A stretch of DNA of 64,000 nt from Plotosus lineatus (lineage: Eukaryota > Chordata > Actinopteri > Siluriformes > Plotosidae). Shown piece after piece: positions 1 through 51,112 of the stretch; the stretch's first letter is position 1, and each line of letters begins with the position of its first letter. Where the stretch lies: assembly GCA_024760905.1 (NCBI GenBank), contig CM045745.1, positions 13,796,282 through 13,860,281 of the forward strand. Direction: 5' to 3'. The translations under genes and the position numbers were made by a program. Under the pieces are notes generated by a model, which saw only the letters and a program-made list of their open reading frames with translations, did no database searches and was not told the DNA's origin.

Positions 1-327
1 TGATTTCGAGGTACACCCTAGACAGCTCACCAGGCCATCCCAGGGCCAACACTCACACCTAGGAATTATTCGGAACAGCCAATTGGCCTGATAAGCATGT
101 TTTTAGACTGTTGGATGAAACCGGAGGACCCGGTAACAAGAAATAAACATGGAAGGGTCTAATGTAACTATTAACAAAAAAGTTAGTATTTTCTTTTACT
201 GTATACAGTGTACATGAAATTATGATGGGATATCTAGTAGAGGTTACATTTGCAGTGCTGCTTTTGATTACATACAGTAAGATGGTTCGGGTCGAATGTA
301 CATAACTTTAGTTATGATTGTAAAATA

Positions 328-989
328 CAGTGGTACCTCACTTTACGAAAGTCTGACCAAATGAAAAATGCAAGTTACGAAATGCATTTTCCTAAAATTT
401 TTGTCTCTGTATACGAAACAAGTTCACGTTACAAAAGTGTCATCTTAAAAATTCAAACGCGCCATTCAAACAATGCACGAGCTGTTCTCCTATCAATGAC
501 GTTCAAACATCCCACCCCACTTGGCCTCCCATTGGCTAGGAGGGATGACGCAGCTCCCTCCCATTGGCTATTATGGAGCTGAATCTACCATGATGCTTTT
601 CGTATAAAGGACAGAGTTACTTTTATTTCATGCTTTATTTCTTGACTCAGTCTTTTAACCTTCCATAAACATTTGTACGATTATAACTCTGCTCAGAAGA
701 CATGGTCAATGCACGCATGTGTGATTTTCAGTGAGAGTGAGGAGAAGAAACGGGCTCGAGTGATATCACAAAGGAATATGGCCAAACCTGTCTACCATCG
801 GTAGATATTGAAGCAGAAGGAGGTCTTAAAATGTATACTTTTATCATTTTTAAAGGGTTTAGGCTGTAGTATTGGGAGCCTTGGAACGAATCACACGTTT
901 TACATGTAAAATGCAGTTCAATTTAAGAAAAATGCAGGTTACGAAAAAGACTCTGGAACGGACTAATTTCGTAAAGTGAGGTACCACTG
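328..989. mobile_element. Tigger/pogo-like MITE copy 1
   Basis: Flanked by TA and bounded by inverted ends cagtggtacctcactttacg and cgtaaagtgaggtaccactg. The inside shares sequence (atatcacaaaggaatatggc, CCAAT-box stretch) with the coding copy at 32732-33778, so it is a non-autonomous deletion form. Confidence 0.85.
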
Positions 990-1049
990 TATTACACAGT
1001 TTATGTCGTGGTGTTTGATCCACTATCAGAGACTTATTTATCCAATATT

Positions 1050-1055
1050 TTTATT
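1050..1055 (-). promoter_or_regulatory. frem1: Candidate frem1 polyadenylation signal
   Basis: AATAAA on the minus strand, about 213 nt beyond the frem1 stop codon. It is the first canonical hexamer I noticed downstream. Whether it is used is unknown. Confidence 0.35.
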
Positions 1056-1267
1056 ATACCAGACATGATGGTACACAGGGTGTCCCTAAATATAGTTTTA
1101 CTTTAAAAAAAAATAATAATAAAAAAAAAATTACATCACGATTCACGTTCCAAAAATGAGTTCCAGTTCATCCTGTACCATAAGCACATTAATACAGTAC
1201 TGTACACCGGAAGGTATTATATCATGAAGTAATCTTTAAACAGGGTATAAATTACTTGGTAATTGCC

Positions 1268-40015
<38,748 letters not shown>

Positions 40016-40019
40016 TCTT

Positions 40020-41400
40020 GGTTTATAAATTCAAAGTTCCTCATATAATTTTTAGTTTAATGAAATAGCTTTTGATTCTTATGATGCTTTGTTTCAAACT
40101 GGATTGTTTATGTCCATCTTCTCAAGACATTTTTGTTTTTCTATCAAATTTCAGCAATGATCTGTAACGTCTGTAAAAACAAAACAAAACACTTGCGTTT
40201 ATATATTAAATATATTTTGCTGAGGGGTTTTTTGTTTGTTTGTTTTTTTTTTTGCTTATTATAGAAATGATAAAATTCATCAGCAGCAACATTAAACAAT
40301 GAAATTAACATTTTTAATTATAATCAGGTATATACAAACATATCCATTTTTTAAAAACATCAAAAATGACACAAAAGGTTTTCATGAATTTAATTTGAAT
40401 AAAACCAGCTTCTGAAACAACACTGGGGCAAACACACAACTTACTCCCACCACCAGCCCTGCCCCCCACCCTTGCACCCACACACACCCCCACACACACA
40501 CCCACACACACATCTCTGACAAAGACTTCATTGGCAGTTCTGCTTAAAATGCTCATGGAGAGACAGGAAGACATTACCAAGTCTCAATAAGTGGAGAGTC
40601 TAATTGAACGGTGACCTTTGACCTCCTGTCCCAGACTAGCAGTAATGGGGGAGTGAGCTGTTTTTCCTGTCACCATAAAAAAAAAATACTAAATAGGGTT
40701 AATTTCTCCAATTACACTTAATTAACACAATATATGACAAATGGTCTTTTTTGCTTTTATATGTTTATTGTTGTGATTTATGTTATATTACACAATTGAG
40801 AACAAGAAAATATTCTCATACATACATTATACATATACATATACATATATATATGGGACGCAGCGAGGTTGGAGCCTACCTCAACCAAATCCGTGAACAG
40901 CTCAACAGTGTTCTTGTACTGGAGTACTTAGTTAAAACCGGAGTGGTTCTGGCATAGTGGCTGAAAAAAAATCAAAGAAATTTATCAACAAACATTCAAG
41001 GTTCTGAGATTGTAGTAGTGAAATTGTGAGTTAGTTTTTACTTAATGCATTACAGTTCAGATGTGTCCAGGGCAACAGCATATTGTGAATCATTTGAAGT
41101 TCCAATATGCTTAAAACTATCCATCTGTGATAAATCCCATAACAGAAATATGCTGGTTATGAACTTTTCCTCAACAGATACATACTCGATACTGTGACTC
41201 AGACATTCCCCAAAGCCCAAACTATTATTAAACATACTTTTCTCTCTTTTTATATGACATCAGACCTAACATTGAGTGTATATGTTAACATCTGATATTC
41301 ACACACATGGTATTCATTTAAAGTCACCTGAACATGCATCCTTCAGAGCGAAATCCTATTATCATTTAAATATATTATATTATATAATATTATATTATAA
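40020..41400. other. Region upstream of frem1, no gene seen
   Basis: Holds the expected 5' flank and perhaps the 5' UTR of frem1. There is a C/CA-rich stretch at 40445-40512. No clear TATA box or CpG island was seen. A short open frame at 40855-40957 (GRSEVGAYLNQIREQLNSVL) has no recognised match. Confidence 0.5.
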
Positions 41401-41404
41401 TGCA

Positions 41405-44390
41405 GCCGTGAGGGGGGCACTAACAAATGCCAGCCCTCACGCCGGTCCCAAGCCCAGATAAATGCAGAGGGTTGTGACAGGAAGGTGCTGGTGGAAATTG
41501 AACTACTGTTGGTCGAAGAAGGAGAGGTTGAAGAAGGAGAGGCGGGAGGCGTGTTCGTAGGCAGAGAGAGAGAAGAGGAAAAACATGAGTTTAGGACTGA
41601 GAGTAGGGACTTTGAATGTTGGAACTATGACAGGAAACGGTAGAGAGCTGGCTGACATGATGCAAAGGAGGAATGTGGACATACTGTGTTTAGGAGACCA
41701 GGTGGAAAGGTAGCAGGGCTAGAAGCTTAGGAGCAGGGTTTAAGCTGTTTTATCACGGTGTGGATGGGAAGAGAAATGGAGTAGGAGTCATCTTGAAGGA
41801 GGGGTTTGTCAAGAACGTTCTAGAAGTGAAAAGAGTGTCAGACAGAGTGATGAGTCTAAAGTTAGAAATCAAAGGTGTGATGTTCAATGTTGTTAGTGCT
41901 TATGCCCCACAGGCAGGATGTGCATTAGAAGAGAAGGAGAGATTCTGGAGAAGTTTGAGGAAGTGATGCAGAGTACCCTCAGAGGTGAAAGAGTGGTCAT
42001 TGGTGCAGACTTCAATGGACATGTTGGTGCAAGCAACAGAGGGAACGAGGAAGTGATGGGCAGGTTTGGTATCCAGGACAGGAACACAGAAGGACAGATG
42101 TTGATAGATTTTGCAAAAAGGATGGAAATGGCTGTGGTGAATACTTTCTTCCAGAAGAAAGAGTAGCATAGGGTGGCTTATAAAAGTGGAGGTAGGCGCA
42201 CACAGGTAGACTACATCTTGTGTAGGCGATGTAATTTGAAGGAAGTCAGTTACTGCAAAGTAGTAGTGGATGAGAGTGCTGCCAAACAGCATAGGATGGT
42301 GGTGTGCAGGATGATGCTGATGGTGAGAAAGGTGAAGAAGGCAAAGGCAGAGCAGAAGACAAAGTGGTGGAAGCTGAAAAAGGAAGAGTGTCGGGTTGCC
42401 TTCAAGGAGAAGTTGAAACAGGTTCTGGGTGGTCAGGAAGTGCTTCCAGATGACTGGAAAACTACAGCTAATGTAATCAGGGAGACAGGTAGGAGAGTAC
42501 TTGTCGTGTCCTCTGGAAGGACAGTAGATAAGGAGACATGGTGGTGAAATGAGAAAGTGGAGGAGTGTGTACAAAGGAAGAGGTTAGCTAAGAAGAAATG
42601 GGACATAGAGAGGACCGAAGAGAGTAAACAGGAGTACAGGGAGACAGCGTAAGGTGAAGGTAGCAGTGTCAAAGGCCAAACAGAGGGCGTATGATGACTT
42701 GTATGCTAGGTTGGACAGTAAGGAGGGAAAAAATGATTTATACCGGTTGGCACAGCAGTGATTAAAGACAGAGTGGAAAACGTGTTGACTGATGACAGAA
42801 GTGTGCTGGGAAGATTGAAAGAGTACTTTGAAGAGCTGATGAATGAGGAAAATGAGAGAGAAAAAAGAGTGAAAGAGGTGACTGTTGAGGACCAGGAAGT
42901 AGCAAAGATTAGTAAGGGTGAAGTGAGGAAGGCATTGAAGAGGATGAAGAGTGAAAAGGTAGTTGGTCCTGATGACATACCGGTGGAGGTATGGAAGTGT
43001 CTAGGATAGGTATCAGTAGATTTTCTTACAAGAACATTCAACAAGGTCTTAGAGAGTGAGAGGGTGCCGGCGGAATGGAGGAGAAGTGTGCTTGTGCCCA
43101 TTTTTAAGAACAAGGGAGACGTGCAGAGTTCTGGCAACTACAGAGGGATAAAGTTGATGAGCCATACAATGAAGTTAATGGAAAGAATAGTGGCAGCTAG
43201 ACTAAGGGCAGAGGTCAGCATTTGTGAACAACAGTTTGTTTTCATGCCAAGAAAGACCACCACAGATGCAGTGTTTGCTTTGAGGATGTTAATAGAGAAG
43301 TACAGAGAAGGTCAGAGGGGGCTGCATTGTGCCTTTGTGGATCTGGAGAAAGCATATGACAGGGTCCCGAGAGAAGAACTGTGGTATTGCATGAGGAAGT
43401 CTGGAGTGGCAGAGAAGTATGTTAGAGTGGTGCAGGACATGTATGAGAGATGTAGGACAGTGGTGAGGTGTGCTGTCGGTGTGACAGAAGAGTTCAAGGT
43501 GGGGGTGGGACTGCATCAAGGGTCAGCTCTGAGCCCCTTCTTGTTTGCTATGGTGATGGACAGGCTGACAGACAAGGTTAGACAAGAATCTCCATGGACT
43601 ATGATGTTTGCAGATGACATTGTGATCTGTAGTGAGAGCAGAGAACAAGTAGAGTAAAATCTAGAGAGGTGGAGGTATGCCCTGGAAAGGAGAGGAATGA
43701 AGGTTAGCCTCAGTAAAACAGAATACATGTGTGTGAATGACAAGGACCCAAGAGGAACAGTGAGGTTAAAGGGAGCAGAGATAAAGAAGGTGGAGGATTT
43801 TAAGTACTTAGGCTCAACAATCCAGAGCAATGGAGAGTGTGGAAAAGAGGTGAAGAAGCGTGTGCAGGCAGGTTGGAATGGTTGGAGAAAAGTATCTGGT
43901 GTGATGTGTGATAGGAAGGTACTGGCAAGAATGAAAGGAAAAGTGTACAAGACGGTGATGATGCCGGCAATGTTGTATGGTTTAGAAACAGTGGCCCTGG
44001 GGAAAAGACAGGAGGCTGAGCTGAAGGTAGCAGAGATGAAAATGTTAAGGTTCTCTTCGGGAGTAACGGGGATGGATAGGATCAGGAATGAGTACATCAG
44101 AGGGGCAGCACATGTTAGAGGTTTTGGAGACAAAATCAGAGAGGCTAGATTGAGATGGTTTGGACATGTACAGAGGAGGGATAGTGAATATATTGGTAGT
44201 AGGATGCTGAGGTTGGAACTACCAGGCAGAAGGCCGAGAGAAAGACCAAGGAGAAGATTTATGGATGTGGTGAAGGAGGACATGAAGGTAGTTGGAGTAA
44301 GAGTAGAAGATAGGGGAGATGAAGGCGGTAGTTTGCTGTGGCAACCCCTGAAGGGAACAGCCGAAAATGAAAAGAAGAAGAAGATTATAT
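41405..44390 (+). mobile_element. RTE-type LINE, near full length but broken
   Basis: Starts near a 5' end with ctcacgccggtcccaagccc and ends in gaacagccgaaaatgaaaag and aagaag repeats, with no long poly(A), as in RTE elements. The coding part has an APE-like endonuclease and a reverse transcriptase. At least four stops or frame shifts (around 42165, 42546, 43010, 43655) disable it. It lies upstream of frem1. Confidence 0.88.
41593..44355 (+). pseudogene. RTE ORF: AP-type endonuclease plus reverse transcriptase, disabled
   Basis: Endonuclease signs: VGTLNVGTMTGNGRELADMM, NVVSAYAPQAGC, GADFNGHVGASNRGNEEVMG and RTQVDYILCRR. Reverse transcriptase signs: GPDDIPVEVWKCLG, SVLVPIFKNKGDVQSSGNYR, FVDLEKAYDRVPREELWYCM, GLHQGSALSPFLFAMVMDRL and MMFADDIVICSE (the YADD-type catalytic box is FADD). 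The C-terminal part has [20 protein letters not shown]. Reading frames are 41760-41966, 41918-42166, 42173-42547, 42758-43009, 43064-43657 and 43697-44434, broken by stops between them. Confidence 0.85.
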
Positions 44391-44397
44391 TATATTA

Positions 44398-44914
44398 CAG
44401 TGGTACCTCTCCTTTCGATAGTCCCAGAAAATGAAAAATCCAGTTTACAAAAAACATTTTCCTAAAGTTTGTCTCTGTATACGAAACAAGTTCTCTTTAC
44501 AAAACTAGCCAAACACGCCATTCAAACATTCAAACAATGCATGAGTTGCTCTCTCATTGGCTGTCTCCCAACAGCTCGCCCCACTGGCCTCCCATTGGCT
44601 CGGAGGGATGATGCAGCTCCCTTGAGCAGCAGCTTGTTTCATGAGTTTTTCGAGTGTGCTCATTGCAACTTTATTTTTTGGCTCAGGCTTTTAACCGTGC
44701 ATGAACATTTGTAAGATTATTACTCTGCTAAGAAGACATGGTCAACACAAAGTAAGTACCTTAAAGGGTATGCTTTTATTATTTTTAAAGGGTAGTAAGG
44801 GGGCCTTGAAACGAATCACGCGTTTTACATGTAAAATGTGGTTTTACTTACGAAAAATCCAGGTTATGAAAAAGGCTCTGGAACGGATTAATTTCGTAAG
44901 GTGAGGTACCACTG
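44398..44914 (+). mobile_element. Tigger/pogo-like MITE copy 5
   Basis: Ends cagtggtacctctcctttcg and cgtaaggtgaggtaccactg with TA flanks. It sits directly next to the 3' end of the RTE LINE. Confidence 0.85.
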
Positions 44915-45496
44915 TACATTATGTTGTTTGATTTTTGGGTTTGCGCACCCTTAGGATTATTGTTTCAAATTATTCAAGAGCATGTTCAAAAGCGTGGGTG
45001 TAAATCTCAGTTTCACTGAAGTCTACAACACAAGATTTGTAGTTAACCATCGAATAAAAAATTACTGAGCATCCATTTTAAAAAGGCAATGAAATGAAAT
45101 CTGCGTGGCAAAACGTTTACTATCGGTATTTGTTCTCTTTTCATTTTTACTTTCCTTTTCTGACAACACTTGACAGTGCATAGTTAGCTTGCTTTTTTTC
45201 TTGATTCATGATTGACTAGCTGTTTATCTGAAATAATTTTCTGCCATGTAGAGAAAGGATCATGAATTAAGTTGCATGGCAATGGTTAATGTGAAGTATG
45301 TATGATAATCATATGCTTTAAAAGCTCTCATGAGTCTCATAAAATGAGTTGGCAAGCCAGATTTGGTCCACGGGCTTTAACTTTGTCAGTTGTGTTTTGT
45401 AGAATTTCTAATTTTCTCAGCTCAAACTTCTGGCAGCTTCTCTTGTTTTCTGAACACTGATAATATCTTCTACTTATCTTAATATTACAAATCTCC

Positions 45497-45770
45497 CAGT
45501 ACAGCTAACTGGGGTATCAACAGCCAGCCATGTCTCTTGCTGTCTGTGATGAGATGCATGTTAAACGACCATTGCTAACATTCATAAAGAGTAGGCTGCA
45601 TAGCCGTCAGCATGTTTCTGCCCTGCGATGGCCTGACAAGCTGTACAGGGTGTACTCTGTTCTCATCCTGAGTTGGCTGAGATGGGCACCAGCATTCCCG
45701 TGACTTTAATTAGGAATAAGTAGCTCAGAAAATGAATGAATAAATGAATGAATGAATGAGTGAATATTCC
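45497..45770 (+). mobile_element. SINE A with L2-like tail, head missing
   Basis: Core cagccagccatgtctcttgc, tail taattaggaataagtagctc, ending in gaatgaatgaatgag. Confidence 0.7.
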
Positions 45771-46147
45771 ACATACACTCAAATGAGTACAAGAGCAAGC
45801 TAGACATCATATTTTTTCATTACTTTTCAATGGTAGAAGGTATCCTTTCTCATCCATGTTTCCTTATTACTTATTATGGAAAGCAGCATGGCTGGACAAA
45901 GACATGTGTGAAGCTGGAATGGCTGGAGCCCAAAGAAACACCACATGACCTGGAGAGCAGCAGTTCTTGCCCTTATCCTAAACTAATGTGATGACTGGGA
46001 TAAAACTGCTGCCCTCCAGGTCATGTGGTGTGTCTTTGGGCTCCAGCCATTCCAGATTCACTCATGTCTTCGTCCAGCCATGCTGCTTTCCATGCAGGGT
46101 CTTCCACAGATAAAGGTAAATAGGTGGTGCTAATGGATATAACAAAA

Positions 46148-46447
46148 AGGTAAAGTCCTTTGGGCTTTTTACACCCAAGCCATAGTGACTCATCGGGCCA
46201 GTGCTTATTCCTTGTTTCCATAGCATGAAGCAACTAGGAGTTCAACTCCTCCTGGATGGAACGATAGTCCATTGCAGGTTACCTTCGCAGTATATTTGTA
46301 CTGGTACCCATTTATACTGCTGGGTGAACAGAGGCACACTTGTTGTTGAGACCTTGCCCAGGGGTCTTAGCACACTGAGGGTCTCATTAGGATTTGAACA
46401 GACAACCTCCTGAACATGAGCGCAGCACCCTAACCACTACCCCACCA
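46148..46447 (-). mobile_element. SINE B
   Basis: Reverse copy from ggtaaagtcctttgggcttt to ccctaaccactaccccacca. Confidence 0.78.
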
Positions 46448-47029
46448 ACGGAAATAACAAGGCATGTAAATATTTTCTTACCTTGATGGTGGAATAAGTA
46501 ATGCATAGCGAGTGCTGGTGGAGACTGGTAGCATCAGGCTAACTTCCTGTTCTAGCTTTTAACTGACAAAAAAAAAAAAAAAAAAATCAATGAAAGTTCT
46601 CCATTTTACTTTTCAGTATGAATAGCTTGTTATTTGTACTCCAAAATGTGATTAATGTTTTATTGAGTCTAGCAAAAGAGATGTGTAATTTTAGTGCTCG
46701 TTTAGTTACACGTGTATGTGGGTTAGTCAAAACTGATTTGCAGTATCGAAAAGTGAAAAGATTTGAATTGTGTGGAAAATAGGAAACCCCTGAAAAGCCA
46801 CAGAAACATTATAAGGACTACAGTCAGTTTCTGGAGATATAATGTAAATTGAGCCTACACAGCACTGCAATCGAGAAAACCTACAACAGAGTGAGGATTA
46901 AGTGTGAGTTCTGTGGCTTGTTTACCAAAAAGGACCAAATTCTTTGCTGTGTTCGGTGCAGATTAGAAGTGGGACTGTTCCTGTCTTTAAAGCCCTCCCT
47001 GACAATACCATGCTTATCTTTAATCAATC

Positions 47030-47030
<1 letters not shown>

Positions 47031-47062
<32 letters not shown>

Positions 47063-47065
47063 TAC

Positions 47066-47128
<63 letters not shown>
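47031..47128. repeat. (TA)n microsatellite
   Basis: TA run with a cacatatatacatatacat interruption. Confidence 0.95.
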
Positions 47129-47131
<3 letters not shown>

Positions 47132-47332
47132 GATTTTCTGAGTAGATTCTTCCGTAGGAGAGTGCTCAATACTTTTTGGTAGAGCAAATAAACAAAAATA
47201 AAAGGACAGGACAAAGACTTTCTATTGAAACTCCATTTATCACTACAGATCTGTTTCGAGGGGTGGTGAAACCATCCTTTCTCTTCAGGTGATTATAGAA
47301 GAATATATATATATATATATACACACACACAT

Positions 47333-47843
47333 TCGTTTTTCTGAACTGTTTAATCCTAATTCGGATCATGGAGGGGCTGGCATCCACCTTAGCTGAATCT
47401 GGGCGAGTGCTGAGTACACCCTGGACAGCTCGCTTGGCCATCATAGGGCAGAAACACGCTGACTGCGATGCAAGTGTTGGAGGTAGGATTTTGGGTCAGC
47501 AATCTCAGTTCATTTTCTGTAACCACTTAATCCTAATTAGGGTCGCAGGGAGGCTGGCACCCATCTCAGCCGACTCCAGGTGATGGCAGAGTACACCCTG
47601 GACAGCTCACCAGGCCACCACAGGGCGGAAACACACTGATAGCTTTGCGGCCTACTCTTGTCGAAAGTTAGCAATGGCTCTTTTACACCTCGCACCATAG
47701 ACAGCGAGAGACATGGCCAGCCTTTGATAACCCAGTTAGCTGCACTGGGGGGGGGACAGTGACAACCTGTGGTGAGTGGGGCTTAAACTCCCAACCTTAG
47801 GATCAGTGATCCAGCACCTTTACCTCCAGGCCACCACTGCCCT
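47333..47843 (-). mobile_element. SINE A, one tail fragment plus one full copy in tandem
   Basis: A tail fragment (47333-47470) and a complete reverse copy (47503-47843) with tail cattttctgtaaccacttaa and head gggcttaaactcccaacctt. Confidence 0.75.
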
Positions 47844-48069
47844 AGTCAGCAATCTCTAATCACACAATGTAACATAATATATGCTACATCTACATAGCTG
47901 GGGTAAATCTATTACCATTTTCCATGTATTTTATGGTTGAGTGAGTATTAGTAACGCAATGGGCTGGCAAGCTATCCTGCATGTACTGCGCCATTGCCCA
48001 GAGTCTGCTGAGATGGACACCAGCTTCCCTGCGACCCTAATTAGGATTACACGGCTTAGAAACTGAATG

Positions 48070-50330
48070 AAATGAATTTATGAATGTAGATGATGACATA
48101 CTGTACTTACAAAGAAAACAAATCTATCCATAGCCAAACTTTGCTGTACTTTAGAAAACACAATGCCTTTTGCCACCACATTCCCAACACTTTACCTGAT
48201 CGCACAACATCTCACAGTTCTCAAACCACAAACAATGTTCTTCAGGGCAAGCTTGAACATGTAACAAACCATCTCTGATTATACCATTCACCTTATTTAT
48301 GGTGATCCCACTAAGGTTTCCGAGTAAGTTCAACAACCCATAATTGTAAGGACTCGATGAAGGTACAGTATGAGGCCTGTATAAGGGAGCTTACATGGAA
48401 ATCCATTACTGAGTGCGGAATTCTTTAGTTATTAAAAAGCTTGACCATAGAACCCAAGATAGTAATGTTTACTAAAAGTGTAAGCAACATTTGGATTGAA
48501 AATCCTGAAAAATGTTTTTTTTTTTAAAAAGTGGGTACATTTCTGACCAATTTACATTTTAGCATCTTTAATAAAGCCAGAGTATTCAAATTATATGTAA
48601 CGTGTAACTCATTAACCTGCTCCAAAGGTATTTGTTACAGACCAATAAAGGCTTACATGTGGGTTCAGATGGTTATAAGTTGTGAATGATGGGGAACTAG
48701 AAGCAGGCAGGGTGGGTGGTTATCAGTTAGTAATGGGACCAAGTTCCCTTAACTGCCATGTCTTAGCCTTTAATTCTATTCAAGTATGTGGGGTCAGAGT
48801 TTCCGACATTAAAATACTGTATATTGAAAAATAAACTGATGAAATTAAAAGGACCATTCTGCATGACAGTAAGTCACAGAAAAAAAAAATTCACATTAAA
48901 AATGTGATTTTATTACAAAATCTTATTTTGTTAAGACATGATTAATGGAAGGTCTTGCCAAGCCTGTTCTTCCCACAGCTGGGAGCAAGTGGAGACAACG
49001 GCTGGAGTCTAGAAAATCAGAAGCCTTTTCTTCACAGTACTGAGCTCTGCTTCTCATCGCACTAATGACAGGGTCACAGACAGCCAACTGTTTCCAAAGC
49101 AAAGATGGGTAAAGCATGAGGGGGTGCGGAGGGGGTGGGGGTGGGTGTTGCAAAAATCCACTTCTCTTCTTTCTGAGTAGCCTCAGCCTTCATTTTTGGC
49201 AGAAATTCAAGGTAGTCTTGTCCAGTGTGCAGAAATGATAAAGACTCTTTGCCCACAAGGCTAGTGCCTAGTCCAAGATGAGGTTGTGCACTTGTCTTGT
49301 GAGAACTTCTTAGGTTTATATATGGTTCTGACGCTATTAAGGTAATATTTTGTGGTATATTGTTCTTGTGTACCAGATCTTGGAGATCTGAATAATAAGT
49401 ATGCAAAATTAATACAAAAGAAATCACTCATCCATTCCACTTCACTCGTTCATCCCTTGTCTTATTAAAGCCTTTGCATTTTTATCAGAAGAAAAGTGAC
49501 CAAAGCATATTTAAATGCTAAGAATACAAACAGTGTAAGAACATTTTCTACTTTAATATTAGTTATCATAGCAACAAATCTCTTATTGACAGCTGGCTGT
49601 GGATGTCTGACTTGACCAGTTGCCCGCACTGCCTACATTTATCATTCCCCGTCACAGACACAAGAACAAACAGATGTGTTCTTACCTACAACGCAAACAG
49701 CAACTGTCTACCTCCAAAAGCACTCCAGTTCCCCACAGCACTCCTCTACCTAGCAGAGCAACTGTCTAATTGAGCAAAGTGCCTCCAGCAACTTGCACAG
49801 AGACAGAGGGAGGGAAGAGGGAGGCAGTCTGTGTGAGCACAAGGGAGGGAATCAGAGATGTTGTCCCACTTCACAGAGTCTAGAGGGAGGAGTGCAAGGA
49901 AGTACGAAGTCTCCTAACAAAGGGCGAAATGCAGAAGCGAGCAGAATAGAAACGCAAACACAGCAACATAAGATCAAAGCAAAGGGAACAGGCAACATTT
50001 TCGGGATTGCAGGACATGACAAAGCCTGCACTGCGTATTAGATAATTAAAGACTAAAAGAACACAGTTGGAGCTTTCATCATAACTAAACAGGAATGCAG
50101 ACCAAAAGTGTACGAGCATTTTCTGTTTTGGTGAATGCATTATTCCCACAAGTTCATGCTGATTTTGAATACTGGTTGAACTTTTATAATTCTACTCCTG
50201 CTGTGAGAGAGATTTTTGGACTTGTACTGTTGGAATTACAGCAAATTCAATAAACACTTTCATTCTGAAGCTATATGCAAATAACCATTCAGCAAAAATT
50301 AAACAAAATGTTTGGGATGTAACTGAAGTA
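48070..50330. other. Mostly single-copy intergenic stretch
   Basis: No transposon ends were recognised. It contains the possible terminal exon at 49074-49387. A good donor-like site, ttgtag|gtaagaaca, lies on the minus strand near 49687. This is the best place to look for missing exons or regulatory DNA. Confidence 0.4.
49074..49387 (-). CDS. Unassigned open stretch, possible terminal exon
   Basis: An ORF of 104 codons follows an AG acceptor (tattattcag|atctc). It begins LQDLVHKNNIPQNITLIASE, continues SLSFLHTGQDYLEFLPKMKA, and ends in a Pro/Thr-rich tail with stop. It lies in apparently single-copy DNA between the two genes. I do not recognise the protein and found no convincing upstream exon. 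A G-rich run at 49117-49147 could hide an indel, since another frame stays open to about 48923. Confidence 0.22.
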
Positions 50331-50620
50331 GGTAAAGTCTGTTGGGCTTTTTACACTCGAGCCATAGTGGCTTATTGGGCCGGTGCTTATCCCCGGTTTC
50401 CATAGTGTGAAATGACTAGGAGTTCAACTCCGCCTGGATGGGATGCTAGTCCATCGCAGGTTACCTTCCCAGTATATTTGTACTGGTACCAATGTATACT
50501 GCTGGGTGAACAGAGGCACAGTTATGGTTAAATCCTTGCCCAGGGGTCTAACTGGGATTTGAACACACAACCTCCCGATCATGAGCACAGCATCCTAACC
50601 ACTACGCCACCGGCCCCTGT
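50330..50620 (-). mobile_element. SINE B
   Basis: Reverse copy from ggtaaagtctgttgggcttt to ctaaccactacgccaccggc. Confidence 0.78.
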
Positions 50621-51073
50621 AATTAAAGTAAGTTATGGTTTAATCAACAGCTATCAAGCTATCTAGGCACATTGCCGACAGTGGGTTCCTGGGTCATGTG
50701 ACCTTCGACCAAAAAAAAGTTTTTAATTAAAATACGGGCAATTTTATTGTCCAAATAAACCTAATTAGGAAGAATAGCAGTGAACTCTGTATTCATGGTT
50801 TATGATTACTAAGGAAGAGCAGAAAGCTATAACTGGAGGATAAAATCCTGCATTTCCTGCAAAGACATCCACATGAGTGGATAACAATCCAAGTTGCTAA
50901 TACACTTAAAAATAAATATATAAAAGAAGACTACAAAATAATCAATGATACAACAATAACCACTGGTTTTAAAACAATGCCTATTGTATACAGTAATGAA
51001 AAACTCTGAAGTCATACCATGAATGAAAAATAGATCCAAACTAACACACATTTCCTCGAAGAAAGGACACACA

Positions 51074-51112
<39 letters not shown>

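Larger units (their letters stand above)
44915..47030. other. Intergenic, SINEs and AT-rich single-copy DNA
   Basis: Apart from SINE A (45497-45770) and SINE B (46148-46447) I see no element. A short inverted pair of a ggtcatgtggtg-containing sequence lies around 45900-46090. Confidence 0.4.

Noticed and set aside
40855..40957. Frame GRSEVGAYLNQIREQLNSVL as a small gene
   Set aside because: The start lies in a (TA)n run and the frame is short; I could not link it to any known protein or splice pattern.
43516..44283. Long minus-strand frame opposite the RTE reverse transcriptase (also 20988-21530 and 56698-57273)
   Set aside because: These are antisense shadows of the RTE coding strand; the plus-strand frames hold the reverse-transcriptase motifs.
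46849..46975. Frame with IKCEFCGLFTKKDQILCCVR as a zinc-finger exon
   Set aside because: The cysteine spacing is not repeated, and no flanking exons or start were found.
48151..48336. Minus-strand frame with LLHVQACPEEHCLWFENCEM followed by a donor-like gtaaag
   Set aside because: Cys-rich and suggestive, but only about 40 residues, with no recognised family and no partner exon. Chance cannot be excluded.
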